64,000 bases of DNA from Ursus arctos. Lineage: Eukaryota; Chordata; Mammalia; Carnivora; Ursidae. The stretch spans positions 83,495,299-83,559,298 of the forward strand of contig NW_026622763.1 of assembly GCF_023065955.2 (NCBI RefSeq). Reading direction: 5' to 3'. Position 1 is the stretch's first letter. Each line of letters opens with the position of its first letter. Position numbers and translations under genes: made by a program. A model generated the notes under the pieces. It made no database searches. It had not been told where the DNA came from and was given only the letters and a program-made list of their open reading frames with translations. This document shows positions 48,496 through 60,300 of this stretch, piece after piece.

Positions 48496-51400
48496 AAGGA
48501 GAGAGAGAGAAAGAGAGAGTTCTCTGGTGTTTCTTCTTATAAAGATTCTGACCTTATCAGACTAGGGCCCCACTCTCATGACTTCATCTAATACTAATTA
48601 CCTCCCAAAGGCCACATCTTCAAACATCATCACATTGGAGGTTAAGGCATATGGAGGTAATTCAACATATGAATTTGGGGGAAACATATTCAGTCCATAA
48701 CAAGCAGTATAATTTTTCCTCAAGATAATGTTTTTTTCTCTTCATCTAAGGAACACATTTTTTGTGCAGCTAATTTCAGTCACTGTTGAGGAAAGGGAAG
48801 AATTGTGTTCAGTTAATTGGTTTATTGTTATTGCTTTCAAAGACTAGCCTTGGTGCTCTCATGTTTCAGTGTTTCACACCTTATGTTTTTAGCTTTCTTG
48901 TTATTGATTATTCCTGAATTTAATTACGTTTGCCTTGGCAACACCTCATTTATGATCCCTGCACTTAATGCCAAAAATTAGGGTTTTTTTCCTTCAATTT
49001 GGGTTTTAAATTAGAATTACCATAGCTTGGGACTCCTGAGTGGCTCAGTCGGCTAAGTGTCCTACTCTTGATTTCATCAGGTCTTGATCTCAGGGCCATG
49101 AATTCAAATCCCACATTGGGTTCCACAGTGCCATGGTGGGCATGGAGCCTACTTTAAAAAAAAAAAACAAAAGAAAAAAAAATTACCATAGCTTAAATTC
49201 ACATAACTTACACTGATTTCAGTTCAGGGCTTTTGTTGGAAAATGCTGTTGACAAGTTGAAATCAGCCGCAGATTTGAATCTCTAACATATCATGGTGGA
49301 CACATCAGGTCAAATGTTTACAGGTGTAAGGTGACACTGTGCAGAGTTCTACCATCTACATATTTATCTAAACTATGAATTGTCCATCTGAGTAAGTGTG
49401 GTGGTGCCCCTTCTTCTTATAATTTCTTCTCCATCTCTGTCTAGTCCTACTTGATCCATTTTTAATGTGTATTTATCATCCGAGTTTCTTTGTCTCATTG
49501 TCTACTATCTTCCTAATATTTTGGGTCTCTGATCCAAATATTCTTTCCCAATATTCTTGAGTTCCTGAACCCTTTCTTTAGGATTTTCTTCCTCTGACTT
49601 AATCATAAATGTGTTTTTTTTTCAATTCTTTTTTTTTTTTTAAGATTTTATTTATTTGTCAGAGAGAGAGAGCACAAGCAGGAAGAGCAGCGGGCAAAGG
49701 GAGAAACAGTCTCCTCCCTGAGCGGGGAGCCTGATGTTGGACTTGATCCCAGAATTCTGGGATCACGACCTGAGCCAAAGCAGACGCTTTACCAACTGAG
49801 CCACCCAGGCTTCCCGAGTGTATTTTCCAATTCTGACAGTACCTTCCAGTACTTAAGGTTCCCAACTTCTTACCTTCTCGTACATCGCTGAGGATAATCT
49901 AAAAGCCCTTAGATCTCACTCTTAGTAAATTTTCATGTTTTTCCTATCAATCTAAGCTGGCTACTCAAAGAGATAATGGATGGTATTATATCCATTATAA
50001 TATTCAAGGGAAAAAATAAAAGTTATGAAATTTTGATAGGTTTTTTATTAGTAAAGCTTAGATAGTCCAACTAAATTAAAGAGAGCTTTGTTATGTATCC
50101 TAAGAATTCCTGAGGTCCATTATTAGTATTATATTTTTATTTTTGTTTCTAAAATTTTAACCAATTGGTATCTGCATTCGATTTCTTATTGTAGAACCAC
50201 AAGTCTCTTGCCTATTTAAAATCTAGTTATTATACTAGATAGTTGATAATATAAACATTATTTTGACTGAAGTTATCACTCTTGATTAGATGGAATTTTT
50301 TGAAGTCAGATTATGTGGTCTCCAAAACAGCCACCAAGATATCGTTTTGTAGTTAGTTCTGGAAAATAATATTCTTTGTAAGACAAAGAATTTATAAAAT
50401 AAAACGAACTGTAGGTTAAGCGCATGAATTTGTGATTCACACAGGTCTGTTCTGCCCTAAATCTGTGTTCTTTTCAGTGAAATCGGAGAGTTTATCTGAT
50501 TTTACAACCTAGTAATACCAGAAGCATGGGGAATTTATTAATTCAGAAAGGAAGATCTAATTTCTATTTCTATATATGCTACTAACTAATACTGAGAGCT
50601 TGAAATGTTATTTAATATCTGTCCTGATTTCTGCCTGTAGCTTGGTACATTTTTCTGAATGTCTCCTGTAAGAGGAACCTAAATCCTAGGGACATCTGAA
50701 GGTATAAAATCAAACCTGAATAGATATTTACCAAGAGCTTTTGGAACTAGGGATTTTTTTTTTTTTTAAGGGAATATATAGTAATCTAAAAATGGACATA
50801 AATCCTCCAAATCAGGGCCTACCCAGGGTGAACTTTTCTGAGGCACTATTTCCTGCCTTTGGCTGTTCAGTCTGAGCACATCAGGGCTCGTGGCTGAGGC
50901 GGGGCCAAGAAGGACTGAAATCCAGTCCACGCTGCTCACTGAGCTGTTCGGCTAAGGGCTGCGTCTACTCAAAGGGCCCATCTTTTTCTAACTCATCCAC
51001 CCACAGGAATGCCTTTTCTAATTTGCACAAAGTTGCCTCAAAGGAGAGCAGTGTCCCACACCTAGAAATAATAATAAACATTTGTTTTGCTATTATTTTA
51101 TGTCTCACATGTTTTGACTCATGTTAGCCTCACAGCTGTATGATATAGGTATTATGATTCCCATTTGGTGGGGCACAGAGTGGTTAAGTGGCTTGCCCAA
51201 GGTTATGGAGCTAAGATTTGAAGCCAAACTAAAACATTTCTGAATTGGTGTCTATATAATAAATAAGTAAATAAATGTTTATTGGTAAGTCTTAGTCTTC
51301 CATTTGCACCCTTCTGATCTACAGAGTTCCCAGGAAACAGACTTGGATGTGGAGATGTGTGTGCAGGAAGTTTCCTGGGGTGTCCTCTCAGGACCAACAT

Positions 51401-54400
51401 CTTTGAGGTGTAAAAGGAGCAGGATGAGGTGGAAGGAGAAGTGGAACTGACAATGTAGTTGTAACAGAGACCTCAGTCCATCACACAGGGAGCCCTAAAG
51501 CAAGGACGACTCTTCAAAGTAATCTCCAGGTGGAGGAAGGGAGCCCACCTTTATAGCCCCCCCACCCACATTATGCCTTTGACCAGCCATTGGAGGCAGA
51601 CTGCTACCAGGAAGAGCATTCACCTTAGGTGAGGCAGCTCTCCTTTAGCTAAGAGCAATGGCGGATAGGATCTCAGTAGAGAGCGGTCTGCCAGCAACAC
51701 TTCCAGTCTCAGAGAATGTTCAGTTCAGCAGGGGACATCTCAGCACTGCATCCACTACAGGAGTCTGTAGATAAAAAAGAGGAAAAAGAAAAAAAAGAAA
51801 AGGAGAACCACCTGCCTCAGTTTAGGAGAGGGGAGTCTCCCCTGCCATTTTATGGACGATGTCTCGGTAACTCCATCTCTTTCACAGCCTACCCAGGTTT
51901 GAGTCCTTTCCATGTGTGACCTGACCTTGTACGTAGCCCCCTGATCCACATGACAGTGGAAAAGCCCTTCGCCATTTACAGAACAATGCTTATCCATTAT
52001 TTCCTTTATTCTGCACAGTAAACCGATGTAGAAAGGGAAATTATTAGGATCCTTCTGCCTCTTTGGAGATAATTCACAGAAGTTCATTTTTCTGGAAGCT
52101 GTGTCCTCCACTAACAACAAGGATTAAATGGGACAAAAGAGAGGATGATAACCATTCTCGTTATTCATCTCAGGAGGGCTTCCTATTTACCCTCAAAGGA
52201 AGAAACAAGCTGAATGTTGACAAATTTCTATATATTCTCATTTTGCTGGTGCGTGAGTATTACAATACAGTGAAAATAAAAAATTAGAAAGTCCCTTAAA
52301 AATGTCAGAAGTTGCCTTGTGATTTCAAAGTTCCAGACCTTGATCATTTCCAGAAGTTTAGCAATAATCATTGCCTGGTAGTACTTTCAGAAGCCTGATG
52401 ATGAGGGTAACTTCTGGAAAAATCTATTTGCCTTCATCACTGATAGTCCCCATTGTCTCTCTAGGTGGTTCTGATAGTCGGCCAAGGATACGGAAAGCAT
52501 GTTTTCTAATCAACAGCTCTACGTTCATATGCTTTAGCACTAGAGGGTGATCAAAATACGCAAGTTTTTTTCTTTTAAAAGGCATTCTGGATTTTAGAAA
52601 GGTTAACTTGCTTGTTGAGCCCTTGACAATTCTGTTTCTCAAGTTGTACGTGCTCACCATAAAACATATAAAACTTGGTTTAATCACAAAATGGAATGTC
52701 AGTACCAAAAGGGCTTTGTGACTTTTCTAGGATGGAAGCACACCTGTGAGCAACCATAGGCTTGCTCTGACCATGCTCATCAGAATAGTGAAGTCTTTGG
52801 GATGTGCCTATGGTTGCGGAGAAGGACATCGAGGGCTCTCTGGAGATCGTCTGAGACACCAGGTATTCCGAGAGAATGTAAGAGAATTACAGTAGATTCC
52901 ATTTCTCTCCCTCTTCCCTGCCTCCAATTTAGGAATGAGTCCTTTGACAATGAGGGTCAGCGTTCCCTGAAAAATATGGTATTTCATAGAGATGATTAAT
53001 GCTGATTCGGAGTGGGAGGATTCCCACGACATATCTCAAGACCTCAAAAACCCAGGCCTACGAAAGCTTAATTGGGAAAGCACTTCTGCCTCCTGCCTAG
53101 GGCAGGCCAGCTCCCAGTTGGTGAAAGGGTGTATAATTGGAACGTGTGAATTAGAGTTTGAAAGACCTTTGCAAAGATAAATATATTTAACAAGCCTTTG
53201 ACGGGCTGTGACAAATGACTTTTTAATCATCTGCCTGGGTACTATAGAAACATATTTTATATTAAAAAATGGGATCCAAGTTTAGGACTTAGTTTGTCAT
53301 TCTTACATAGATATGGAAAATGGCCCTTATTGGGACAAAACAGGACTATAAAAGTAGCCCGTCCCGTTCTGGCTGCTTTGTTTGAGAATGAACCTTGACT
53401 CCTGCATATTTGAGATCACGTCCCTTTGAACTGTGTGAAACTTGAAACTCTGCGCTTGGGCTTGCAAAGCATAATTCTGTCATGGAACATGGTCTTATTC
53501 CAGCTCATTTCATTTGCCTCAGCTGATTGCTACTTTTCCCTTCACTCTTGAGCAATAACCCCCCTCCATAGCAAGTCCAAGCTGGGACAGTTGACATACA
53601 TTTGAACGGAAATCCTAAGAAAATATCCTCCTGCAAATAAGGGTTTTATGCAAATTTGAGTCCAGGAAACCCTTTGGCACGTGACAGCAGAGTTTTAGGA
53701 TCATGTCAACATCTAATGCCAACCCATTTTTTATTGGTATTAGTTTTTGTCATGAAATGTTCACACAGTCTGAGCATGCTGGGTTTCTTTTTTGATCTGT
53801 CATCTACCCATCTATCCATCTATCCATCTATCCACGCTTGTCTCTTTCCCTTATACTCTTTATGTTGTATTATATTCATTGATTGTATATGGGGGGTTAT
53901 ATTCACAGTAATTAACTTATAAATTCTGAAGCATGACAACTTTGACCAAGATCTAGATTTTGAGGCCCAAAATTTAAAAATCAAAATAATAATAAGGCAA
54001 TAGAAAGCTGACATTGGCCCCATCTTTGAGCATGCATGTGTGATTTTTATTGCTTGATTTTTAATTGTATCACAGTATGAATAAATGCCTTCGTGGCGAA
54101 AACATTATCACTCCTCTTACAGAAGACCAATTCCATGCAATGACACATTAAATATAAGAAGTGTCATGCTTTAGTTGGAGGTATAAACTGGCTCTGACAC
54201 CAGAACTTGTCTTTCATGACTTGGAGAAGATAGGGCTGGTTGGATCAGAAGCCACTTGTGAGACCATTTGCTGCTCAGTAGTCCACCATGCTTTCCTCGT
54301 GAGATGACTGAACATTTCCTATCAGGCTGTCCAGACAGTTTTTCACCTGTCTTCTCAGCTTTCCTAACTTACAGGGCAACTCTTCCATACTCTTGTAGCC

Positions 54401-57252
54401 CAGTTTAATACTCATTCTAGGGATTCTATTTGCCTCTCCTTGCTCAGAAAACACATTGCCCAAGAGATACAAACTTGAGACATTATCCCTGGGAAAGTCT
54501 ATTTGCCAAGAAGCTGGGTCTTTACAAATTTCTAAAACATCGAATTTTCAGAAGTTACTTAACTTTCAAGATGTTAAGAATATTTCTTACTTCTACCAGA
54601 TCAGGGCCTCTATACTTCTTTAAGAAAGAGAGAGAGAAGGGGCGCCTGGGTAGCGCAGTCGTTAGGCGTCTGCCTTCGGCTCAGGGCGTGATCCCAGCGT
54701 TCCGGGATCGAGTCCCACATCGGACTCCTCCGCTGGGAGCCTGCTTCTTCCTCTCCCACTTCTCTGCTGTGTTCCCTCTCTCACCGGCTGTCTCTCTGTC
54801 ACATAAATAAATAAAATCTTTAAAAAAAAGAGAGAGAGAGAGAAAGATAAAAAAGAGGGAGGGAGGAGGAAAGGAAGAAATAGAAGATTACTTTAATATA
54901 CATCAAAATGTCTAATAATTCCAGCATGTGTCTTTTAGAGTAATCATTTGCTGTGGTTCAAAACTATTGAAAGGGAATTCACTCTGACAGTTTTATATCT
55001 CTTGGGGAAGTTTAAAATATTCATTTCAGAATCAAAATACTTAAGGTTCGATAGTCTGATTCTTGCTCAAACTTCCCATAGAACTCATTCAGACAGTCAA
55101 GTAGCCTCTAAAGAGTGGATCTGAAACTATGCTGTCTTTAGTGTATTTTGGAGAGAAGATAGGATAATTTGTGCTTCCAGGCTTTCCAACCCAGAATTTT
55201 AAAGTGCCTCTTAAGTATAGCAATGAAGATCTTCACAAATTCTTTATGGGATAATAATTAAATACTTCTTCATGCAGGAAATATTTTTTGTAAACGCCTT
55301 GAAAGCATAATTTTATAGGAAGCAGCATTTATTTTGTAAGGAAAAAAATGAGCTTGCCTAAGACCTAGCAACCAATAACCTGTCTGGAATCAAAACACCT
55401 AATGTCTCAATATTCTAGGACCTAGTAAAGGGCGAATGAAAACAATTATCAATTCACCTGACTTTGGGATACAGATGGGGAATTACAGCAAGGTCACATA
55501 CCAAGAAGTTTATTGCTAATTCCAAGTTTCAGTCTTTGAAAAATCTGTGTATTTCCTCTCAAATTTTTCCAGAATCTTTCTCTGGGCCTTGATTTAAGTA
55601 GTGATGTAACTTAACTTTTCTTCTGGGAAACCATTAAGGGCCTACCTTGTAAATTTGAATTCTTAGGGATTGCTTTCTCTTATCTTACTTCCATGATGTG
55701 CCTGGTTGTCCGAAGTTTTCCATCCTCGATTAAGGCAGTCCTCACCCAGCCACCTCCCTTTCCTTGAGCCTTAGACTTTTCCTTCAACCTAGAGTCTTCT
55801 GTTATTTCCCCATTTCATTCCTTTGTCATGGACTTCCTTGTATCTCTTACACAGAATGTGTCCTCAGGATATCAACTAAACTCTATTCATCCATCATCGT
55901 AAGTTCTCTCTGAAAGTGGGTGGTATCTAAATATGTTTGCCCCAGTCATTATCTGGACTCTTCGCAGGACTATTGTATCATAAGAGATATAACCACAAGA
56001 AAGGGCAAGACTCTGACTCCTGATTTAGGCTCTGATGTGAACCGTGTCAACTCGAACAAAGTCCTTGACTTCTGTGAGCCTCAGCTTCCTCCACTGTAGT
56101 ATTGGGGTGCTCATCAAGTCAGAGGTGTGAAAGTCAAATGCTGTTATGCACTTACAAGCGAGAAACACATTTTAAACAGCTAAGCACTGCACACATGTGA
56201 CTTTTCTCTTCATGGTAGGAGAGGGCTGGGAGGCTTTGAATGCACCAGATAGTACCCTCCCTTTCTGTCTGTGACCTTCTGCAGCCAATGACTGTGCCTT
56301 TATTTGTTCTGATGGTGGGATTGTTCCCTTCGCCTTTGCCAGATGGCAGAATTATTTGATGGATCATATGAAATGTAATTGAGAGTATTAGGGTCTAGCC
56401 AATGGTCGCTTGGTTTTCATATCTGTAAGGTCAATTTCTATTTAAATATCAAACTTGCACATTCAAATGCAGACACACGAATAAACAAACTAGACCTGGC
56501 TTTATTTTATGCCTCCTCCCTCCTTCAAGGATCTTCCCCTTCCCACATCTCTCTCACCCCCACCCCCACCCCCTTACATCTACTTAAGTTCAAAGTAGCT
56601 GAACATGGGAGTGGCACAATTCTTCCCCTTGCACAAAGCCTTTGAAGTTTTCTAAACCTGGATGACCAATTCTGTAATCTGCCTAGTTTTTGACACTTTG
56701 AACTTTTTTTCATTGAGATCTTAAGATCTTGATCTTGGTGAAAAGACTGAGTTCCTCTGGCACCAGCATTAGACATTAGCCTTGGGTTTCACTTGGAGCA
56801 GCGCTTCTCAAAGCCCTTCATACTGCTCAGCTTATCCCTGCCCCTCTCTTGCTCAGACGAGAGGGAGTAGCAGGGTTGGCCCACACCAGCCAGCAGGGAT
56901 GGATGGAAGCCTTCGCCTTCTGCAGGCTTCTGTCTTGGACTAATGGTATCCTTAGCTTAAGCTGGTACCTGTGACTTTTTCACTTTTCTTCCTTCATTGC
57001 AGGCCCAGAACTGCCTCACTAAGCTATACAAGCTAGATAAGATGCAGTTCCGACAAACCATGAGGGACTATGTGAACAAGGACTCTCTCAATAATGTAGT
57101 GGACTTCTTGCATGCTTTGCTAGGATTTTGTATGGAGCCGGTCACTGACAGTAAGTAAAGCTATGCCAAGTTCCAGGAGAGATCACTATGGGTGAAGCAG
57201 GTAGACTTTCAGAAGTACCCGGAATATGTGGGGATAGAATTTAGAGGGAAAG

Positions 57253-57302
<50 letters not shown>

Positions 57303-60300
57303 GAGTATAAATAAGAGAAGCTTGCACATCGTCTTTGATGACACATTTTGGAGGCTTTGTGATGACAGCTTTCCTCAGCAAAGGGGATTTAGTAAAGCTG
57401 TGGTATGCTCACAGTTAGCCCCTCAAACCATCACTCATGGCACTCGTCCCTCCCTCACACGACTTTCTGTTGCATGATAATTGAGGCAGAAGTCCAGGAA
57501 CAAGGGAGTATATTTATTAGTTCAACAAATATGAAATGAGTCCCTATGATGTGCCAGGCACAGTACTTGGAGATTTTGGTCACAAAATAAAACAGAAAAG
57601 AAAAGATATATATAAACATAGTAGTAGCACAATTTTGATATACTCATATACACACACATAGATACTGAATTGTTTTTAGAAACAGGCAAGTGGATGTATA
57701 GATAGTCCCACAAACCATTTTATAACTCCATGGCTTTAAGAAAAACTCCACCGTAGAGACCTGTGGTGTGGGGGGCCAGTGGTCACCGATGGCATTCATA
57801 ATAAACCAACACCTTTAATACCACTCTAATGCAGCTACAGTAATGAAATGAAAATGCTGGATGAAGCCTGAGTTAAGTCACATACACATTTTAATTAGAG
57901 CCTGGGAAGAAATACTTCTTAGTATAGCCTTTTATGGTTTATATGATAGTTGATTAATTTATAGTATTAGGGTCTAGCCAATGGTTGTAAGGCCAATTTC
58001 TATAATTAAAACTATAATTAATTTATAGTTTTATTAATTTATAATGAAGATCTATTTGAATTTGGAATTTGGAAGCAGTTTCCCTATTTGTATCCCAGAC
58101 TTCATTGTTTGGTGATGCTATTAAAAAAAAACATTATTCCTTTATAGAGCCCCTAAAATAATGTATATCATCAAAGATGTTTTAAGCTGAGTACATTACA
58201 GATTTTAAAAAATAATAAAGTGAGAATTGTAGTTGAGATACTGCAACAGAAATTCCTGGTTACAAACTATTTTCTCTTTTTTAAGCTATTTGAGATAGAA
58301 ACTACAAGCATAGACCAAAAGATTTCTTTTTGTGATATAAAATCTAGGGATAATCCCCTGCCAGCTGACGCAGACAGTGAGAGGTTGGTGATAAAGTGAA
58401 TTACTTCGAGGTGACGAATTCCCCCTGGGACTCGAGAAGTTCACAGTGAACCAGCCAGCCAAACACACAGGTCCCTATCTGCTTAGTTTTGGAGTTACAT
58501 ACACCCTGACCCAACAGTCCATAGGTGGCTCACAGTCATTAGGAATCTTCTGGCATGGCTCCGGAATAGCTAATGTGTCCCCTCTGAAAAGTCTGTGGGT
58601 ATGTGAAAAACAAGCGTAAAATGCCATCAGAGAGTAATGGCTTCAGTTCACTGGCATTTCATATTTCACATTTCACATGTCAGTGAGTTATAAGGAAGTG
58701 GCTCTAAGAGAGGTTGTATGTTTTCATTCTCTGTAGGCCTACAGAGTCTCTGGGAGCCAGAAGCTGCTGGAAGTTCTATGCAGCTCCTGGCAGGACTCAG
58801 TCTCCTTTTTGTTGCCAGCGTGAATCCTCCCTGCCCCCCGCACATGGCCCTTTCCCCGCCTGCCCGGTTCACTTGGTTGGCCCCACCCCTACTTCCCAAT
58901 GACTGAAGGATTTCCACTGAGGAGCCAGCATTCCTCACCACCAGAAAGGCTGACTGAAATTCTGTCTCCAGTGAGGGATTATTATCTTTGCTAAGATTTA
59001 TCAATAGAAACATTCCACAACATGATGGTATATATCTTAGTAAAGACTCTGAGGGAGACTGTGAATTGTTTATCTCCAAGTCTGCGTAAAGATGATTAAA
59101 CCAGGGGTATCTTCTGTTTCTGCATTTAGTGTAGCCCTTCACTGATTCCTGAGTGCCACGTACTTCATTATTTCTTTAACCTGTGTAGCTTAAGGGAAAC
59201 ATTGCCTTGAACTGATGCCTTTGCATTCCAGACAAGGCTGGGTTTGGAAATAACTTCACCACGGTGGACAACAAATCCACAGCCCAAAACGTGGAAGGCA
59301 TCATCGTCAGCGCCATGTTTAAATCCCTTATCACACGCTGCGCTTCAACCACGCATGAACTGCACAGCCCTGAGAATCTGGTGAGAAGTTCACCTCTTCT
59401 TCCCACAGGAGTTCTTGGTCTCCGCTCTAAGAAAAGTTCTCAGTCGTGCCCCTGAGAAAGACAAGTTGAAGTTTAAAAGTTGGCACCTTAAAGTTAAAAT
59501 CTATTTTTCCAAAGTGACAAGGAACTCATGGTAGAGCCCCAGTAACACATTTCTCCTTGTTACTCATTAAACTACTTGAAAACTGACATATCTTCCTCTT
59601 CCACCTCATAGGTTCTGTGGTGGCTGCTGAGCTAGTTGCAAGGTACTTCGAGTCCTTAAAGAGAAAGAGGTGCTTGAGTACAGCCTATTAGCTCATGAAA
59701 TATTAAAGAATATTGTCCCAAGCATTTTTGAAACCACACTTACTTCAAAAAATGAATGTAAATATGCTGCCGAAATTAGTTTCGTTTTCTTTTATAGAAC
59801 ACCGCAATTTTTTAGTTACTCCCCCATAAATGACTGTGTTAACTAAACCACTAAAGCCACAAGGAGTGTGGGAGAAGAACCAGGCTATATAACAAGTTAG
59901 TGGTTCTAACTTGATTTCTGTGTAGAAATCAGCCTATTTATACATATTGACACTATCTGCTAATCTACCTAAATCAAGGAAATCACCTTAAGCTGTTCTG
60001 AACCATTGAGACTATTCCCATAACTTGAGATAAACTAAAACCCTAAACGAAAGGGAACTGAATTTTGCTGACTGTCAAAGCCCCCTCAGCAGAGTTCTGG
60101 GAGCTTGAGAAAAACATGGGCACCATCCACGCATTTAATTTGGTCACAGCAAGAAGTACTTTGACAAGTTGATTATAATACATGTGAGCACTGATTATAC
60201 ATTTTAGTCTGCAAAATCAGGTATAGAAGAAATAACTGTATTTCTTAATTTTCTTTAAATCATCTTGGTTTTGACTTGGAACCCCCATCCCACCAGAGTG

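Larger units (their letters stand above)
47901..52730 (+). other. Intron e11-e12
   Basis: A 4.8 kb intron with a MaLR-like LTR (48255-48702) that encloses a CA/GA microsatellite, two SINEs (49029-49180, 49629-49816) and a MIR (51060-51235). Nothing named in 49820-51050 or 51240-52730, except A-rich runs near 51770-51800. Confidence 0.85.
52878..57002 (+). other. Intron e12-e13
   Basis: A 4.1 kb intron with a SINE (54639-54828) and a MIR (55990-56150). A short tandem of CATCTATC units lies near 53803-53833, and purine-rich runs at 54828-54880. Otherwise unrecognised. Confidence 0.85.

Noticed and set aside
58666..59142. 158-codon antisense ORF, the longest in the window
   Set aside because: It lies in an UNC80 intron, has no recognisable domain, no splice or start context, and a composition like random intronic DNA.
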